In this document: positions 1 to 8,187 of the stretch, one piece after another
How positions within the stretch are numbered: the first letter of the stretch is position 1
Layout of the letters: each line of letters starts with the position of its first letter
Assembly: GCF_014243395.1 (NCBI RefSeq)
Contig: NZ_JACLCP010000004.1
Span: 248,001-312,000, forward strand
Direction of reading: 5' to 3'
DNA from: Winogradskyella flava
Lineage (GTDB): Bacteria; Bacteroidota; Bacteroidia; Flavobacteriales; Flavobacteriaceae
DNA length: 64,000 nt
Position numbers and translations under genes: made by a program
The notes under the pieces: generated by a model
What the model was told of the DNA's origin: nothing
Database searches by the model: none
Seen by the model: the letters and a program-made list of their open reading frames with translations, nothing else

Positions 1-382
1 TGAATATTTCTTGCCAAGGTGCTAAAACAAAAACAAAATCGTATTTGTGGTTTTTACTAGCCTCTATAAAATGTTTGGGATATTCATCTCCAATATAATC
101 CATGTAGGCCAAAATGTCAGGTATGCCTCTGTCCAAGAAAACAATATTCTTTGGTTCTTTGGAGGCATCATTATATTGTTTGGTTCGACCTTCCAAAAGT
201 TTTTCACTAAACAATAAAGGTTTGGACAAAAACAGTTGTTCTATGCCATCCTTTCTTGCCTGTAAGGTAATCTCTCGTGATATTTCATCATAGCATAGAA
301 AGCCTCTAGATTTTAAGTGGTCAATAATTGAGGATTTTCCAGTTCCTGGTCCACCAGTGATAACGATTTTCTTTGGATTCAA
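1..382 (-). CDS. AAA family ATPase / nucleotide kinase-like protein (partial, C-terminus outside window)
   Basis: Translation of the minus strand gives an N-terminal Walker A motif, KKIVITGGPGTGKS, and later FLDRGIPDILAYMDYIGDEY, which fits the AAA_28-type P-loop family often annotated as a small predicted ATPase or kinase. The gene runs off the left edge, so about the first 127 residues are visible. No ATG lies just upstream of the P-loop. The best start I see is the TTG at 382-380, five codons before the KIVIT strand, but an earlier non-ATG start cannot be excluded. It is divergent from the DUF493 gene at 474. The substrate is unknown. Confidence 0.75.
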   Translation of the reverse strand, partial: MNPKKIVITGGPGTGKSSIIDHLKSRGFLCYDEISREITLQARKDGIEQLFLSKPLLFSEKLLEGRTKQYNDASKEPKNIVFLDRGIPDILAYMDYIGDEYPKHFIEASKNHKYDFVFVLAPWQEIF

Positions 383-447
383 ATTGGCAATGTTTTTGCA
401 GTAAAATTCGTGATAAAAAATTAGAACGGAAAATGTAAAGTTAAATG

Positions 448-455
448 TATCTTTG
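448..455 (+). promoter_or_regulatory. Bacteroidota -7 box of the DUF493 gene
   Basis: TATCTTTG matches the TAnnTTTG consensus and lies 18 nt before the ATG at 474. It overlaps a possible in-frame TTG start at 453, which argues against that longer start. Confidence 0.7.
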
Positions 456-473
456 CATCTGAAAAAATACGGA

Positions 474-767
474 ATGGATAATTCAAAAAAGACGGAAGAA
501 TTTTATGTAAAGTTAAAGGCACAACTGCAAGACACCACACTTTGGCCTAGCGAATATTTATATAAATTCATTGTTATATCGGAAACTGCTAAAATCGACG
601 AAATTAAAACCCTGTTTAATCATTTAGGAGCTGTCATACAAACACGTCCATCAAAGAATGGAAAATATACCAGTGTTTCTATAAATGTTCGAATGAAAAA
701 CCCTGACGCCGTTATATTAAAGTATAAAGAAGTCGCAAAAAATGTAGAGGGTGTAATTTCCCTTTAA
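474..767 (+). CDS. DUF493 family protein (YbeD-like)
   Basis: The 97-residue protein has the DUF493/YbeD pattern: an N-terminal WPSEYLYKFIV strand, a helix (AKIDEIKTLF) and a C-terminal VSINVRMKNPDAVI strand, a small ferredoxin-like fold. In other bacteria the family is a small cytosolic protein of poorly known, possibly regulatory, role. The frame is open from a TTG at 453, but that codon lies inside the -7 promoter box, so I take the ATG at 474. The next gene on the same strand starts about 90 nt downstream. Confidence 0.85.
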   Translation: MDNSKKTEEFYVKLKAQLQDTTLWPSEYLYKFIVISETAKIDEIKTLFNHLGAVIQTRPSKNGKYTSVSINVRMKNPDAVILKYKEVAKNVEGVISL

Positions 768-856
768 AAACCTTTTAAACTTCTTATTTTTTTGTACTTT
801 GCAGCAAAACCTAGAGACTTCGGGTTTTCAATTTATTTACTACACATTTTACAATT

Positions 857-1501
857 TTGATTGACGATTTAGAATACAACACAGAACGCGAGCATTTAAT
901 TATACCAGAGTATGGACGTCATTTGCAGAAAATGATTAATCATGCTAAATCTCGAGAAACCAAGGAAGAACGAAATAAGTTAGCGAAAGCAATAATTTCC
1001 GTAATGGGCAATCTACAACCACATTTACGAGATGTGGCAGATTTTCAACATAAGTTATGGGATCAGCTATTTATCATGTCAGATTTTGAATTGGATGCAG
1101 ATTCTCCTTTTGAGAAGCCATCCAAAGAAGAACTTACAGCAAGACCAGAGCCTTTAAAGTATCCACAGAATCATCCCAAATATCGTTTTTATGGAAACAA
1201 TATTAAGACAATGATTGATGTGGCAGTAAGCTGGGAAGATGGCGAATTAAAAGAAGCACTTGTCTATACTATAGCAAATCATATGAAAAAGTGTTTCCTT
1301 AATTGGAATAAAGATACTGTGGAGGATGATGTTATTTTTGATCATCTGTTTGAACTTTCCAATGGTAAAATAAACCTTAAAAACAGTGAGGAGGACCTAA
1401 CTGATTCTTCTAGTTTGATGCGTACAAAATCTAAGTACAGCAATAAAAACAATCCAAAAAAATCTAAGAAAAAATATTCCAATAACAGAAAACGTTACTA
1501 A
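857..1501 (+). CDS. DUF4290 domain-containing protein
   Basis: The 214-residue protein begins MIDDLEYNTEREHLIIPEYG and continues with a helical domain typical of DUF4290, a Bacteroidota-restricted family of unknown function. The C-terminal tail (about residues 185-214) is very rich in Lys, Ser and Asn and probably disordered or nucleic-acid binding. The start is a TTG, chosen because the family signature begins directly there and no ATG precedes it. A near-consensus -7 box (TACTTTG, about 795) lies upstream. murA follows after 6 nt, so the two genes are probably cotranscribed; this partnership is typical of the phylum. Confidence 0.85.
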   Translation: MIDDLEYNTEREHLIIPEYGRHLQKMINHAKSRETKEERNKLAKAIISVMGNLQPHLRDVADFQHKLWDQLFIMSDFELDADSPFEKPSKEELTARPEPLKYPQNHPKYRFYGNNIKTMIDVAVSWEDGELKEALVYTIANHMKKCFLNWNKDTVEDDVIFDHLFELSNGKINLKNSEEDLTDSSSLMRTKSKYSNKNNPKKSKKKYSNNRKRY

Positions 1502-1507
1502 GAACGT

Positions 1508-2824
1508 ATGGGAACATTTAAAATTGAAGGAGGGCACCAACTCAGGGGAAGAATCCAACCACAAGGTGCAAAAAACGAAGCTTTACAAATCTTATGTGCA
1601 GTACTCTTAACTGCTGAAGAAGTAATTATAAATAACATACCAGATATTATTGATGTCAATAAGCTTATCGCTTTGCTTAAAAAGCTTGGTGTTAAGGTTA
1701 AAAAACTAGATAAGGGGTCCTATAGTTTTCAGGCTGATGACGTTGATCTAAAATATTTAGAGTCTGCCGAATTTAAAGAAGACGGTAAAGGTCTAAGAGG
1801 GTCCATAATGATTGTTGGACCATTATTGGGGAGATTTGGAAAAGGTTACATCCCTAAACCAGGAGGTGACAAAATAGGAAGACGACGATTAGATACGCAT
1901 TTCGAAGGTTTTATAAATCTAGGTGCGAAATTCCGTTACAACAGAGATGATTTGTTCTATGGCGTAGAAGCAAAGAAACTTAAGGGTACTTATATGCTTC
2001 TAGATGAAGCTTCTGTTACGGGAACGGCCAACATTGTTATGGCTGCTGTATTAGCTGAAGGCATCACAACAATATATAATGCAGCCTGTGAGCCTTACTT
2101 GCAACAACTCTGTAAGATGTTGAATCGTATGGGGGCGAAAATTTCAGGTGTTGGTTCTAACTTATTAACTATCGAAGGCGTTGATAAACTTGGAGGTACA
2201 GAACATAGAATGCTACCAGATATGATCGAAATAGGTAGTTGGATTGGTTTAGCAGCAATGACAAAAAGCGAATTAACTATTACCAATGTAAGTTGGGACG
2301 ATTTAGGCGTGATTCCAAGTGTGTTTAGAAAAACAGGAATTAATATTGAGCGTCAAGGAGATGATATCCATATTCCGGCGCACATCAATGGTTATGAAGT
2401 ACAAAATTATATAGACGGTTCAATCTTAACTATCTCTGATGCACCGTGGCCAGGTTTTACGCCAGATTTATTGAGTATCATTTTAACTGTTTTGACCCAA
2501 GCCAGAGGAAGTGCTGTAGTGCATCAAAAGATGTTTGAAAGCCGATTATTCTTCGTGGATAAGTTAATAGATATGGGCGCGAAGATTATTCTTTGTGATC
2601 CACATAGAGCTACTGTAATTGGACACGATTTTAAGTCCACCTTAAAAGCAACAACGATGACGTCTCCGGATATCAGAGCTGGTGTCTCATTATTGATTGC
2701 GGCTTTATCTGCTAAAGGCACATCAATCATTCATAATATTGAACAAATCGATCGTGGTTATGAAAATATAGATGAGCGTTTAAGAGCTATTGGTGCTAAG
2801 ATTGAACGCTTAGATGGGAATTAG
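1508..2824 (+). CDS. murA: UDP-N-acetylglucosamine 1-carboxyvinyltransferase MurA (Asp-type active site)
   Basis: MurA transfers enolpyruvyl from PEP to UDP-GlcNAc, the first committed step of peptidoglycan synthesis in the cytosol. The 438-residue length and the motifs GGHQLRGRIQPQGAKNEAL (residues 8-26), GDKIGRRRLDTH and SPDIRAGVSLLIAAL are diagnostic of the EPSP-synthase-like fold. The loop that carries the catalytic Cys in E. coli (GGCTIGAR, Cys115) reads GGDKIGRR here, with Asp121 in its place. Asp at this position is known to support catalysis while preventing covalent fosfomycin attack, so intrinsic fosfomycin insensitivity of the target is expected. It follows the DUF4290 gene by 6 nt and ends before a strong terminator. 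Confidence 0.96.
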   Translation: MGTFKIEGGHQLRGRIQPQGAKNEALQILCAVLLTAEEVIINNIPDIIDVNKLIALLKKLGVKVKKLDKGSYSFQADDVDLKYLESAEFKEDGKGLRGSIMIVGPLLGRFGKGYIPKPGGDKIGRRRLDTHFEGFINLGAKFRYNRDDLFYGVEAKKLKGTYMLLDEASVTGTANIVMAAVLAEGITTIYNAACEPYLQQLCKMLNRMGAKISGVGSNLLTIEGVDKLGGTEHRMLPDMIEIGSWIGLAAMTKSELTITNVSWDDLGVIPSVFRKTGINIERQGDDIHIPAHINGYEVQNYIDGSILTISDAPWPGFTPDLLSIILTVLTQARGSAVVHQKMFESRLFFVDKLIDMGAKIILCDPHRATVIGHDFKSTLKATTMTSPDIRAGVSLLIAALSAKGTSIIHNIEQIDRGYENIDERLRAIGAKIERLDGN

Positions 2825-2846
2825 TAATAGTATTATGGTTAAAATT

Positions 2847-2877
2847 AAAAAGCTTCAAGATTATCTTGAAGCTTTTT
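2847..2877 (+). terminator. Rho-independent terminator after murA
   Basis: A perfect 14-bp stem (AAAAAGCTTCAAGA / TCTTGAAGCTTTTT) with a 3-nt loop ends in a T-run, 23 nt after the murA stop. The A-rich left arm makes it potentially bidirectional, serving the convergent gene at 2899 as well. Confidence 0.85.
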
Positions 2878-2898
2878 AATTTGCATCAATGGTTTTTA

Positions 2899-3261
2899 TT
2901 ATTCCATAGAATAAAAGTATTGCTCACTGGCAATTTTACCATCTTTTACTTCATATACGCAAACCTCTTCCATTTGTTGTCTTCCCCTGTCTTTGAAAGT
3001 ACAATCAAATCCCATTTTAGCTGTAAAGAAATTACCTGCTACTAGTGGTTCACTTATACTACTTGAATGAAAATCCTCCACATTTTCTAACCATTCTTTA
3101 CTTTTATTCCATACGTTTTGTTTTCCAGATATTTGTTCGCCTGGCATTCCTGGCATTTCTTTGCTTACTATGTTTTCAGCATAAAGTTCATTGATGCACT
3201 CTAGGTTTTTTCCTTGTTCGCACATTTCTTTCCATTTTTTGGCAACGTCCCAAGTATTCAT
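2899..3261 (-). CDS. SnoaL-like / NTF2-family protein
   Basis: The 120-residue protein has the pattern of the NTF2-like cone fold used by SnoaL-type proteins: an N-terminal helix (VAKKWKEMCEQGKNLECI), LYAENIVSKEMPG, and C-terminal strands (VCVYEVKDGKIASEQYFYSM). These domains bind small hydrophobic ligands or act as isomerases, cyclases or hydratases, and the substrate cannot be read from sequence. It stands alone between two terminators, convergent with murA. Function is inferred at fold level only. Confidence 0.75.
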   Translation of the reverse strand: MNTWDVAKKWKEMCEQGKNLECINELYAENIVSKEMPGMPGEQISGKQNVWNKSKEWLENVEDFHSSSISEPLVAGNFFTAKMGFDCTFKDRGRQQMEEVCVYEVKDGKIASEQYFYSME

Positions 3262-3359
3262 ATTGTTTGATTTTTAATTAGTGCCTTAAATTTAATTAAA
3301 ATATAACCGACATATCTTAAAAGAATGTTAGGATTATAACCTATACACTTATAACAAGT

Positions 3360-3390
3360 AAAAGCTCTGATGGTTAGTCAGAGCTTTTTT
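3360..3390. terminator. Hairpin terminator downstream of the photolyase operon
   Basis: AAAAGCTCTGA and TCAGAGCTTTT form an 11-bp stem around a 7-nt loop with A/T tracts on both sides. It lies about 100 nt downstream of the end of the minus-strand light cluster (stop at 3489). Confidence 0.7.
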
Positions 3391-3420
3391 AAAATTGTTT
3401 ATTGAAATGGTTATTTCGGT

Positions 3421-3439
3421 TAAGACGTTACACGTCTTA
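3421..3439. repeat. Short palindrome TAAGACG-N5-CGTCTTA
   Basis: A perfect 7-bp inverted repeat lies in the 227-bp gap downstream of the photolyase gene. A closely similar palindrome (ATTAAGAC-N9-GTCTTAAT) sits at 37642-37666, and both contain TTAAGACGT. This suggests a dispersed palindromic element, though a local terminator role is possible. Confidence 0.4.
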
Positions 3440-3488
3440 TGTTTTTAACGTTGTGTTTTTTGGATTATTGCATTAAGACTAATAAAAA

Positions 3489-4793
3489 TTAATTCAATGC
3501 CGATTTGTAGGTTGCAAGGCAACGCTCACGAGCTTCTTTATGATCCACTATGGGTTGAGGGTAAGTTAACTCTTGATAATCTGGCACCCATTTTTGTATA
3601 TACTTATGTTCCTTATCAAATTTTTGAATTTGTGATGTCGGATTAAAGATTCTAAAATAAGGAGCTGCATCTACACCAGAACCTGCGACCCATTGCCAAT
3701 TACCAACATTGCTTGCCATTTCATAATCATGTAGCTTTTCTGCAAAATAGGCTTCTCCCCAACGCCAATCGATTAATAGATGTTTACATAAAAAACTGCC
3801 CACCAACATACGAACACGATTGTGCATAAAGCCGGTTTTATTGAGTTCTCGCATACCTGCATCAACTAATGGATATCCTGTTTTGCCTTGACACCATAGC
3901 TTGAATTCTTCTTCATTGTTTCGCCATTCAATCCTATCGTATTTAGATTTGAAAGCCTTGTCTTTGGTATGTGGAAAATGCCATAATATTTGCATAAAGA
4001 ACTCTCGCCAAATCAATTCTTGCCAAAAGATTTCATTCTTTTCGGCAATGGCTTTTTTCATCATTTTACGAACACTAACAGTACCAAAGCGTAAATGTGG
4101 ACCTAATCGTGATGTCGCATCTTTTGCAGGAAAATTTCGTGTTCCCTCATATTCTTGAATCAAGATTGGTGTAACTTCATATGGAGCAATCTCCTGTGAG
4201 GATTTTTCAAAACCTATATCAGACAAGCTTAAGTTGGGCAATCTGGAATGTTCTATAAGATTAGATAAATAACTGTTGGTATAGAAAATCTCTAAATCAA
4301 TAGTCTTGAATTTTTCTTTCCAGGTTCGCATATAGGGCGTGTAGACTACATATGGATCTCCATCTTTTTTTACAACTTCATCTTTTTCAAATATTACTTG
4401 ATCCTTATAAGTTTGAAATGTTATGTCATTGTCATTTAACAACTTTTCAATGGAGTCATCTCGCTCCTTTGCATAAGGCTCATAATCACGATTGGTATAC
4501 ACGGTGTCTATATGGTAATCCTCCATAAGTTGCTTGTATATTTCAAATGGCTTGCCGTGATGCATGGCAATACTACTGCCATGTTCCTCTTGAAAGGTTT
4601 TTCTCATTTCTTGGAGCGTTTCATGAATAAACGTTACACGCGCGTCATCTTTAGGCAGTTTATCTAATATTTCAGAATCGAAAATAAAAATTGGCAAAAC
4701 AGGATGGTCTCCTTTTAGTGCTTCATAAAAACCGACATTGTCATCTATTCTTAAGTCTCTGCGAAACCAAAAGATATTCACTTTTTCACTCAT
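3489..4793 (-). CDS. phr: Deoxyribodipyrimidine photolyase (class I, CPD type)
   Basis: This flavoenzyme repairs cyclobutane pyrimidine dimers using blue light. The 434-residue protein has the N-terminal antenna-binding Rossmann domain (VNIFWFRRDLRIDDN, residues 5-19) and the C-terminal FAD domain with WRWGEAYFAEKLHDYE, then ASNVGNWQWVAGSGVDAAPY and FRIFNPTSQIQKFD, the classic PhrB signature. The C-terminal KWVP motif is also present. It is the last gene of the 14-kb minus-strand cluster and is separated by 72 nt from the SRPBCC gene, with a weak -7-like box (TATCTTTT) in the gap, so it may also have its own promoter. Class assignment (CPD rather than 6-4) rests on these motifs. Confidence 0.93.
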   Translation of the reverse strand: MSEKVNIFWFRRDLRIDDNVGFYEALKGDHPVLPIFIFDSEILDKLPKDDARVTFIHETLQEMRKTFQEEHGSSIAMHHGKPFEIYKQLMEDYHIDTVYTNRDYEPYAKERDDSIEKLLNDNDITFQTYKDQVIFEKDEVVKKDGDPYVVYTPYMRTWKEKFKTIDLEIFYTNSYLSNLIEHSRLPNLSLSDIGFEKSSQEIAPYEVTPILIQEYEGTRNFPAKDATSRLGPHLRFGTVSVRKMMKKAIAEKNEIFWQELIWREFFMQILWHFPHTKDKAFKSKYDRIEWRNNEEEFKLWCQGKTGYPLVDAGMRELNKTGFMHNRVRMLVGSFLCKHLLIDWRWGEAYFAEKLHDYEMASNVGNWQWVAGSGVDAAPYFRIFNPTSQIQKFDKEHKYIQKWVPDYQELTYPQPIVDHKEARERCLATYKSALN

Positions 4794-4865
4794 GTTTAAT
4801 GGATTAGTTGTATTTGAAAAGATAAATAGAATTTATAGATGTTAGTAATCCAAAAGAATTACATT

Positions 4866-5327
4866 TTAATATTTTCCGAAAAGTTCCTCTAATTTTTTTG
4901 TTCTATAATCAAAGATTTGTTCCAACTTTGGTTTTACCAAAAATGGATGTACCAACTGACCTAAAATACCAAATGGTACTTTGTAATCTATTATATCTTC
5001 CATTTCTACACCACCCTCAATTTCATGCACAAAATGTTTATGATGCCAAAACGCATATGGCCCGTATAGTTGATCATCTACAAAATACTTTTTGTCTTCG
5101 TATTGTGTAATCTCACTGACCCACTTAGTTTTAAAACCGGGCAATGGCGTAACGCTGTATTGCAATACTTGACCTGCAAACATTGGTCTATCCGCACCAG
5201 AAACAATAGCCATATTCATTTCTGAAGGTGTTAATTTTGAAAGATTTGACGGATCACATAAAAATGACCACGCCTCATCTAGCGTAATCGGTAATTTTTG
5301 GCACTTATGTAAAGTATAAATTTTCAA
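4866..5327 (-). CDS. SRPBCC family protein
   Basis: The 153-residue protein matches the START/Bet v1-like SRPBCC fold: an N-terminal strand with LPITLDEAWSFLCDPSNLSKLTP, then a curved sheet and a C-terminal helix ending KLEQIFDYRTKKLEELFG. The family binds lipids or other hydrophobic ligands in a cavity; homologues commonly sit beside photolyase or SDR genes in flavobacteria. The only plausible start is a TTG at 5327. It lies 11 nt downstream of tspO and is probably cotranscribed. The ligand is unknown; carotenoid, lipid and tetrapyrrole are all possible. Confidence 0.8.
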   Translation of the reverse strand: MKIYTLHKCQKLPITLDEAWSFLCDPSNLSKLTPSEMNMAIVSGADRPMFAGQVLQYSVTPLPGFKTKWVSEITQYEDKKYFVDDQLYGPYAFWHHKHFVHEIEGGVEMEDIIDYKVPFGILGQLVHPFLVKPKLEQIFDYRTKKLEELFGKY

Positions 5328-5338
5328 ATTTGATTGAC

Positions 5339-5803
5339 TTAATTATTAAATAATATATATCCGTTTAAAGACGTCGCAATACATAGCCAGATGAGGTATG
5401 GAACTAAAAGGTACTTAAGCCATTTCAACCTGTCATGTCTAAATGTAATGAAGAAGTAGAGAATAGTAAGCGTTAAGGCTATTAAAACAAAAAGTCCTAT
5501 GTTAGTCATATTTTGGTTAAAGAAAAACCAATTCCAGCTTACATTTAGTAGCCAAGCTAATAAAAACACTAACCAAAGCGTAGGTTTTTCGCGTTCAATG
5601 AATAGTTCAGCTAAGTAATATGAAAAACATAGCATTATTGCAGTCCAAGCAAAACCAAACACCCATCCAGGAGGTGTCCAAGGTGCTTTATTTAGACTAG
5701 AATACCATTCTCCTGTAACTGCGTCTCCCATGAACCAATTACCAATGGCAAGTCCTCCAAAATTGATAATCAGAAATATAATTATATAAGATGCTTTTTT
5801 CAA
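5339..5803 (-). CDS. tspO: TspO/MBR family tryptophan-rich sensory protein
   Basis: The 154-residue integral membrane protein has five predicted helices and the TspO hallmark segment WYSSLNKAPWTPPGWVFGFAW (residues 33-53), followed by the Trp-rich LAWLLNVSWNWFFF. TspO proteins bind porphyrins and related tetrapyrroles; in Rhodobacter TspO links oxygen and light to pigment gene expression. Its place in the light cluster, between the Lacal_2735 gene and the SRPBCC gene, agrees with a role in porphyrin or photo-oxidative stress. The start is a TTG (5803), as no in-frame ATG lies near. Confidence 0.92.
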   Translation of the reverse strand: MKKASYIIIFLIINFGGLAIGNWFMGDAVTGEWYSSLNKAPWTPPGWVFGFAWTAIMLCFSYYLAELFIEREKPTLWLVFLLAWLLNVSWNWFFFNQNMTNIGLFVLIALTLTILYFFITFRHDRLKWLKYLLVPYLIWLCIATSLNGYILFNN

Positions 5804-5806
5804 TGC

Positions 5807-5974
5807 CTATGGTTTAATGGCTTCAATACGCTCTAGGACTTTCTGTGCTTCGGCATATTTTTTATCACTTTCAGCTCTATTTGTAGTCGATAGTTTATGC
5901 CAGTCCGCCATCAATTTTTCGTATTGCTTTTGAAGCTTATCGATTTCTGAAGTTTTTTTGAATAGTCCGAACAT
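5807..5974 (-). CDS. Lacal_2735 family small protein
   Basis: The 55-residue protein starts MFGLFKKTSEIDKLQKQYEK and ends KVLERIEAI, an amphipathic helical, Lys/Glu-rich sequence matching the Lacal_2735 family of short flavobacterial proteins. No function is known. Its ATG overlaps the stop of the glutathione peroxidase gene in a TAATG junction, so translation is probably coupled. Confidence 0.8.
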   Translation of the reverse strand: MFGLFKKTSEIDKLQKQYEKLMADWHKLSTTNRAESDKKYAEAQKVLERIEAIKP

Positions 5975-6513
5975 TACTTTAAGTATTTTGTGATTCTAGA
6001 GTTTGTAGGTTTAGTAATAGAGTAGAAGTAATCCAAAAATTCTCCGTTTTTATCAACAAGATACTTCTGAAAATTCCATTTTACGGTAGAATTTTGTTTA
6101 CCATTAATGGCTTTTGTGGTCAGCCACTGGAATAAAGGATGTTGATTAGGACCTTTGACATCTATTTTTTCTGTTATTAGAAAAGAGACCCCATAATTCA
6201 CTTCACAAAATTCTTGAATTTCGTCCGAACTACCTGGCTCTTGTTTCCCAAATTGATTACAAGGTAAACCTATAATGACTAACTTGTCTTTATAAGATGC
6301 ATGTAGTTCTTGTAGCTCTCTATACTGCGATGTGAATCCACATTTTGAAGCAACGTTTACAAGCAATATTTTTTTTCCTTTAAATTCAGACAAATCAATG
6401 GGTTTTCCTTGTAGACTATTTATCTCTAAGTCATAAATGGACTGAGAAGCTTTTTGTACTACATTTTTATCTGTAGTTGATAATGTACCAACAAATGCTT
6501 TTAATGGATTCAT
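5974..6513 (-). CDS. Glutathione peroxidase family protein (thiol peroxidase)
   Basis: The 179-residue protein reduces hydroperoxides through a catalytic Cys in NVASKCGFTSQY. The other tetrad residues are visible as Gln in PCNQFGKQEP and Trp/Asn in KWNFQKYLVD. The resolving-Cys candidate is in the EFCEVNYGV loop. As a Cys-type bacterial enzyme it probably uses thioredoxin rather than glutathione. An N-terminal extension of about 25 residues precedes the YDLEINSLQG start of the core; it is not a clear signal peptide. It is 4 nt from the upstream SDR gene and overlaps the next gene by 1 nt. Confidence 0.92.
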   Translation of the reverse strand: MNPLKAFVGTLSTTDKNVVQKASQSIYDLEINSLQGKPIDLSEFKGKKILLVNVASKCGFTSQYRELQELHASYKDKLVIIGLPCNQFGKQEPGSSDEIQEFCEVNYGVSFLITEKIDVKGPNQHPLFQWLTTKAINGKQNSTVKWNFQKYLVDKNGEFLDYFYSITKPTNSRITKYLK

Positions 6514-6517
6514 ATAA

Positions 6518-7201
6518 TTATATTTTAAAACTTACGATACCACAGTCCATTTCAAAGATTTGTCCAGATAAGGACGCAGCTTTATCCGATAATAGAAATG
6601 TTGCCATATCTGCAACTTCTTGTGGCTGTAAGTATTTTTTAAGTGGATGACGCTCATTCATATTTTCTATCATCCTGTCGTTTCGTAGTAATTTGGATGC
6701 CAAATCGGTATCAGTGACGGTTGGTGCAATTGCATTTACTCTGACTGTTGGAGCCAACTCAGCACCAAGAGATTTAGTTAAACCTTCTACGGCAGATTTT
6801 GATGCTGCCACACTTGCGTGAAAAGGCATACCCAATTTGGAAGCAACAGTACTGAACAAAAGTATTGCTGGTTTGTTCCCGTTCTTCAAAATAGTAAGGT
6901 ACTTTTGAACAGATTTTACTGCACCGAGTACATTGATTTCAAAATCGTTTTTAAAATCATCGATACTCAGTCTGTTGATGGGCTTTAAATTGATGCTTCC
7001 AGGACAATAGACTAAACCATCAGCTGATTCAATATCTGGTAGATCGTCAGTTATCACATCACAATCGTGATGTGTTAAATTGTCATGAGACTGCTCAGGT
7101 GCTGTTCTACTGAGGTTTATGACTTTATGCGAAGAAAGCAAAGATGAGACGATTGCATTGCCTATACCTTTGCTTCCTCCAACTACTATAATAGTTTTCA
7201 T
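6518..7201 (-). CDS. SDR family oxidoreductase
   Basis: The 227-residue short-chain dehydrogenase has the glycine-rich NAD(P) motif VVGGSKGIGNAI near the start, an LVYCPGSINLKPI segment in place of the usual NNAG strand, and a Ser followed by a modified active site (FSTVASKLGMPFHASVAASKSAVEG). The usual YxxxK tyrosine position reads His-Ala-Ser-Val-Ala-Ala-Ser-Lys, so the catalytic Tyr appears to be lost while the Lys is kept. The C-terminal half (RVNAIAPTVTDTDLA) is standard. It lies 7 nt downstream of a 75-residue protein gene. The substrate is unknown, and the missing Tyr suggests an altered or non-enzymatic role. Confidence 0.88.
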   Translation of the reverse strand: MKTIIVVGGSKGIGNAIVSSLLSSHKVINLSRTAPEQSHDNLTHHDCDVITDDLPDIESADGLVYCPGSINLKPINRLSIDDFKNDFEINVLGAVKSVQKYLTILKNGNKPAILLFSTVASKLGMPFHASVAASKSAVEGLTKSLGAELAPTVRVNAIAPTVTDTDLASKLLRNDRMIENMNERHPLKKYLQPQEVADMATFLLSDKAASLSGQIFEMDCGIVSFKI

Positions 7202-7208
7202 ATGTTGT

Positions 7209-7436
7209 TTATGCTGCTGTTAATGGACGACCTTTAAGACGTTTTTCGATTTTTTGTTTTATCACTGTTAAACGCTTCATCAGTTCCATTAATTTAGCAT
7301 CTTTCTTTTGTTTGTAAATTTCATTTACACCAAGAATTATTTCCTTAGCTTCTCTTGCGGCTAAGATTCTGTCACTAGTCGTTTTGAACGAAAACTTTCT
7401 ATTTTCAAATTCAACTGCTTTTTGTAATATATCCAT
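7209..7436 (-). CDS. Small helical protein of unknown function in the light cluster
   Basis: The 75-residue protein is predicted to be almost wholly helical and basic (EFENRKFSFKTTSDRILAAR, then KLMELMKRLTVIKQKIEKRL). I recognise no domain family. It sits 3 nt downstream of folE and 7 nt upstream of the SDR gene, so it is clearly a member of the operon. Coding status is supported by the tight spacing and by an ATG start at 7436. Confidence 0.7.
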   Translation of the reverse strand: MDILQKAVEFENRKFSFKTTSDRILAAREAKEIILGVNEIYKQKKDAKLMELMKRLTVIKQKIEKRLKGRPLTAA

Positions 7437-7439
7437 AGC

Positions 7440-8132
7440 TTAATTATTTAAATAGTTTTGTAATTCTGCAATTTTTGCTGGTGTATTAAATTCACCACCA
7501 TAATATGTCGTCACCGTTGCGGACGTATCATCTTTTACACCTCTAGAGGAGACACATAAATGCTTAGCATCTATAATTACCGCAACATCTTCTGTGTCTA
7601 AGACCGTCTTAAGTTCATTTGCTATCTGATTCGTCAAACGTTCTTGCACCTGCGGGCGCTTTGCGTAATACTGAACAATACGATTTAATTTTGAAAGACC
7701 AATCACCTTTCCTGATGACTTATAGGCAATGTGCGCTTTACCAATAATTGGCACAAAATGATGCTCGCAATTAGAATAGAACGTAATATTCTTTTCTACT
7801 AACATTTGATTGTACTGATATTTATTGTCGAACAGTGCGATCTTCGGCTTGTTTTCTGGATCTAAGCCTGAAAATATCTCTTCAACATACATTTTTGCTA
7901 CACGATCTGGCGTGCCTTGTAAGGAATCGTCTGTTAAATCCAAACCTAAAACATCCATTATTTCTGAAAATAAAATAGAAATTCGTTGCTTCTTTTCGTC
8001 ATTAGACATCTCGAAAGCGTTAGGCTTCATCGGTGTGTCTAGACTTGTAAATAAGTGGTCATCCCCTATATCCTCTGCACTAAATCCATTGAGGTGATGT
8101 CCGTTTTTTTGGGAAATTGTTTCTGTGTTCAT
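7440..8132 (-). CDS. folE: GTP cyclohydrolase I FolE
   Basis: FolE converts GTP to dihydroneopterin triphosphate, the entry to folate and pterin cofactors. The 230-residue protein has an N-terminal extension of about 45 residues and then the core: SLQGTPDRVAKMYVEEIFSG, the Zn-binding Cys/His in SNCEHHFVPIIGKAHIAY and the second Zn Cys in DAKHLCVSSRGVKDD. Placement inside a photolyase cluster is suggestive because class I photolyases and cryptochromes can use a folate antenna. The gap to the upstream TIGR03643 gene is 55 nt and the downstream gap is 3 nt. Confidence 0.96.
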   Translation of the reverse strand: MNTETISQKNGHHLNGFSAEDIGDDHLFTSLDTPMKPNAFEMSNDEKKQRISILFSEIMDVLGLDLTDDSLQGTPDRVAKMYVEEIFSGLDPENKPKIALFDNKYQYNQMLVEKNITFYSNCEHHFVPIIGKAHIAYKSSGKVIGLSKLNRIVQYYAKRPQVQERLTNQIANELKTVLDTEDVAVIIDAKHLCVSSRGVKDDTSATVTTYYGGEFNTPAKIAELQNYLNN

Positions 8133-8187
8133 AGAATCTTTTTAATGTGCTGTCTCTAAGTACTCCAGGCTTAAATCAAAGCACGTG

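Noticed and set aside
453-473. Upstream start for the DUF493 gene
   Set aside because: The TTG is within the -7 box; the ATG at 474 fits promoter and family length.
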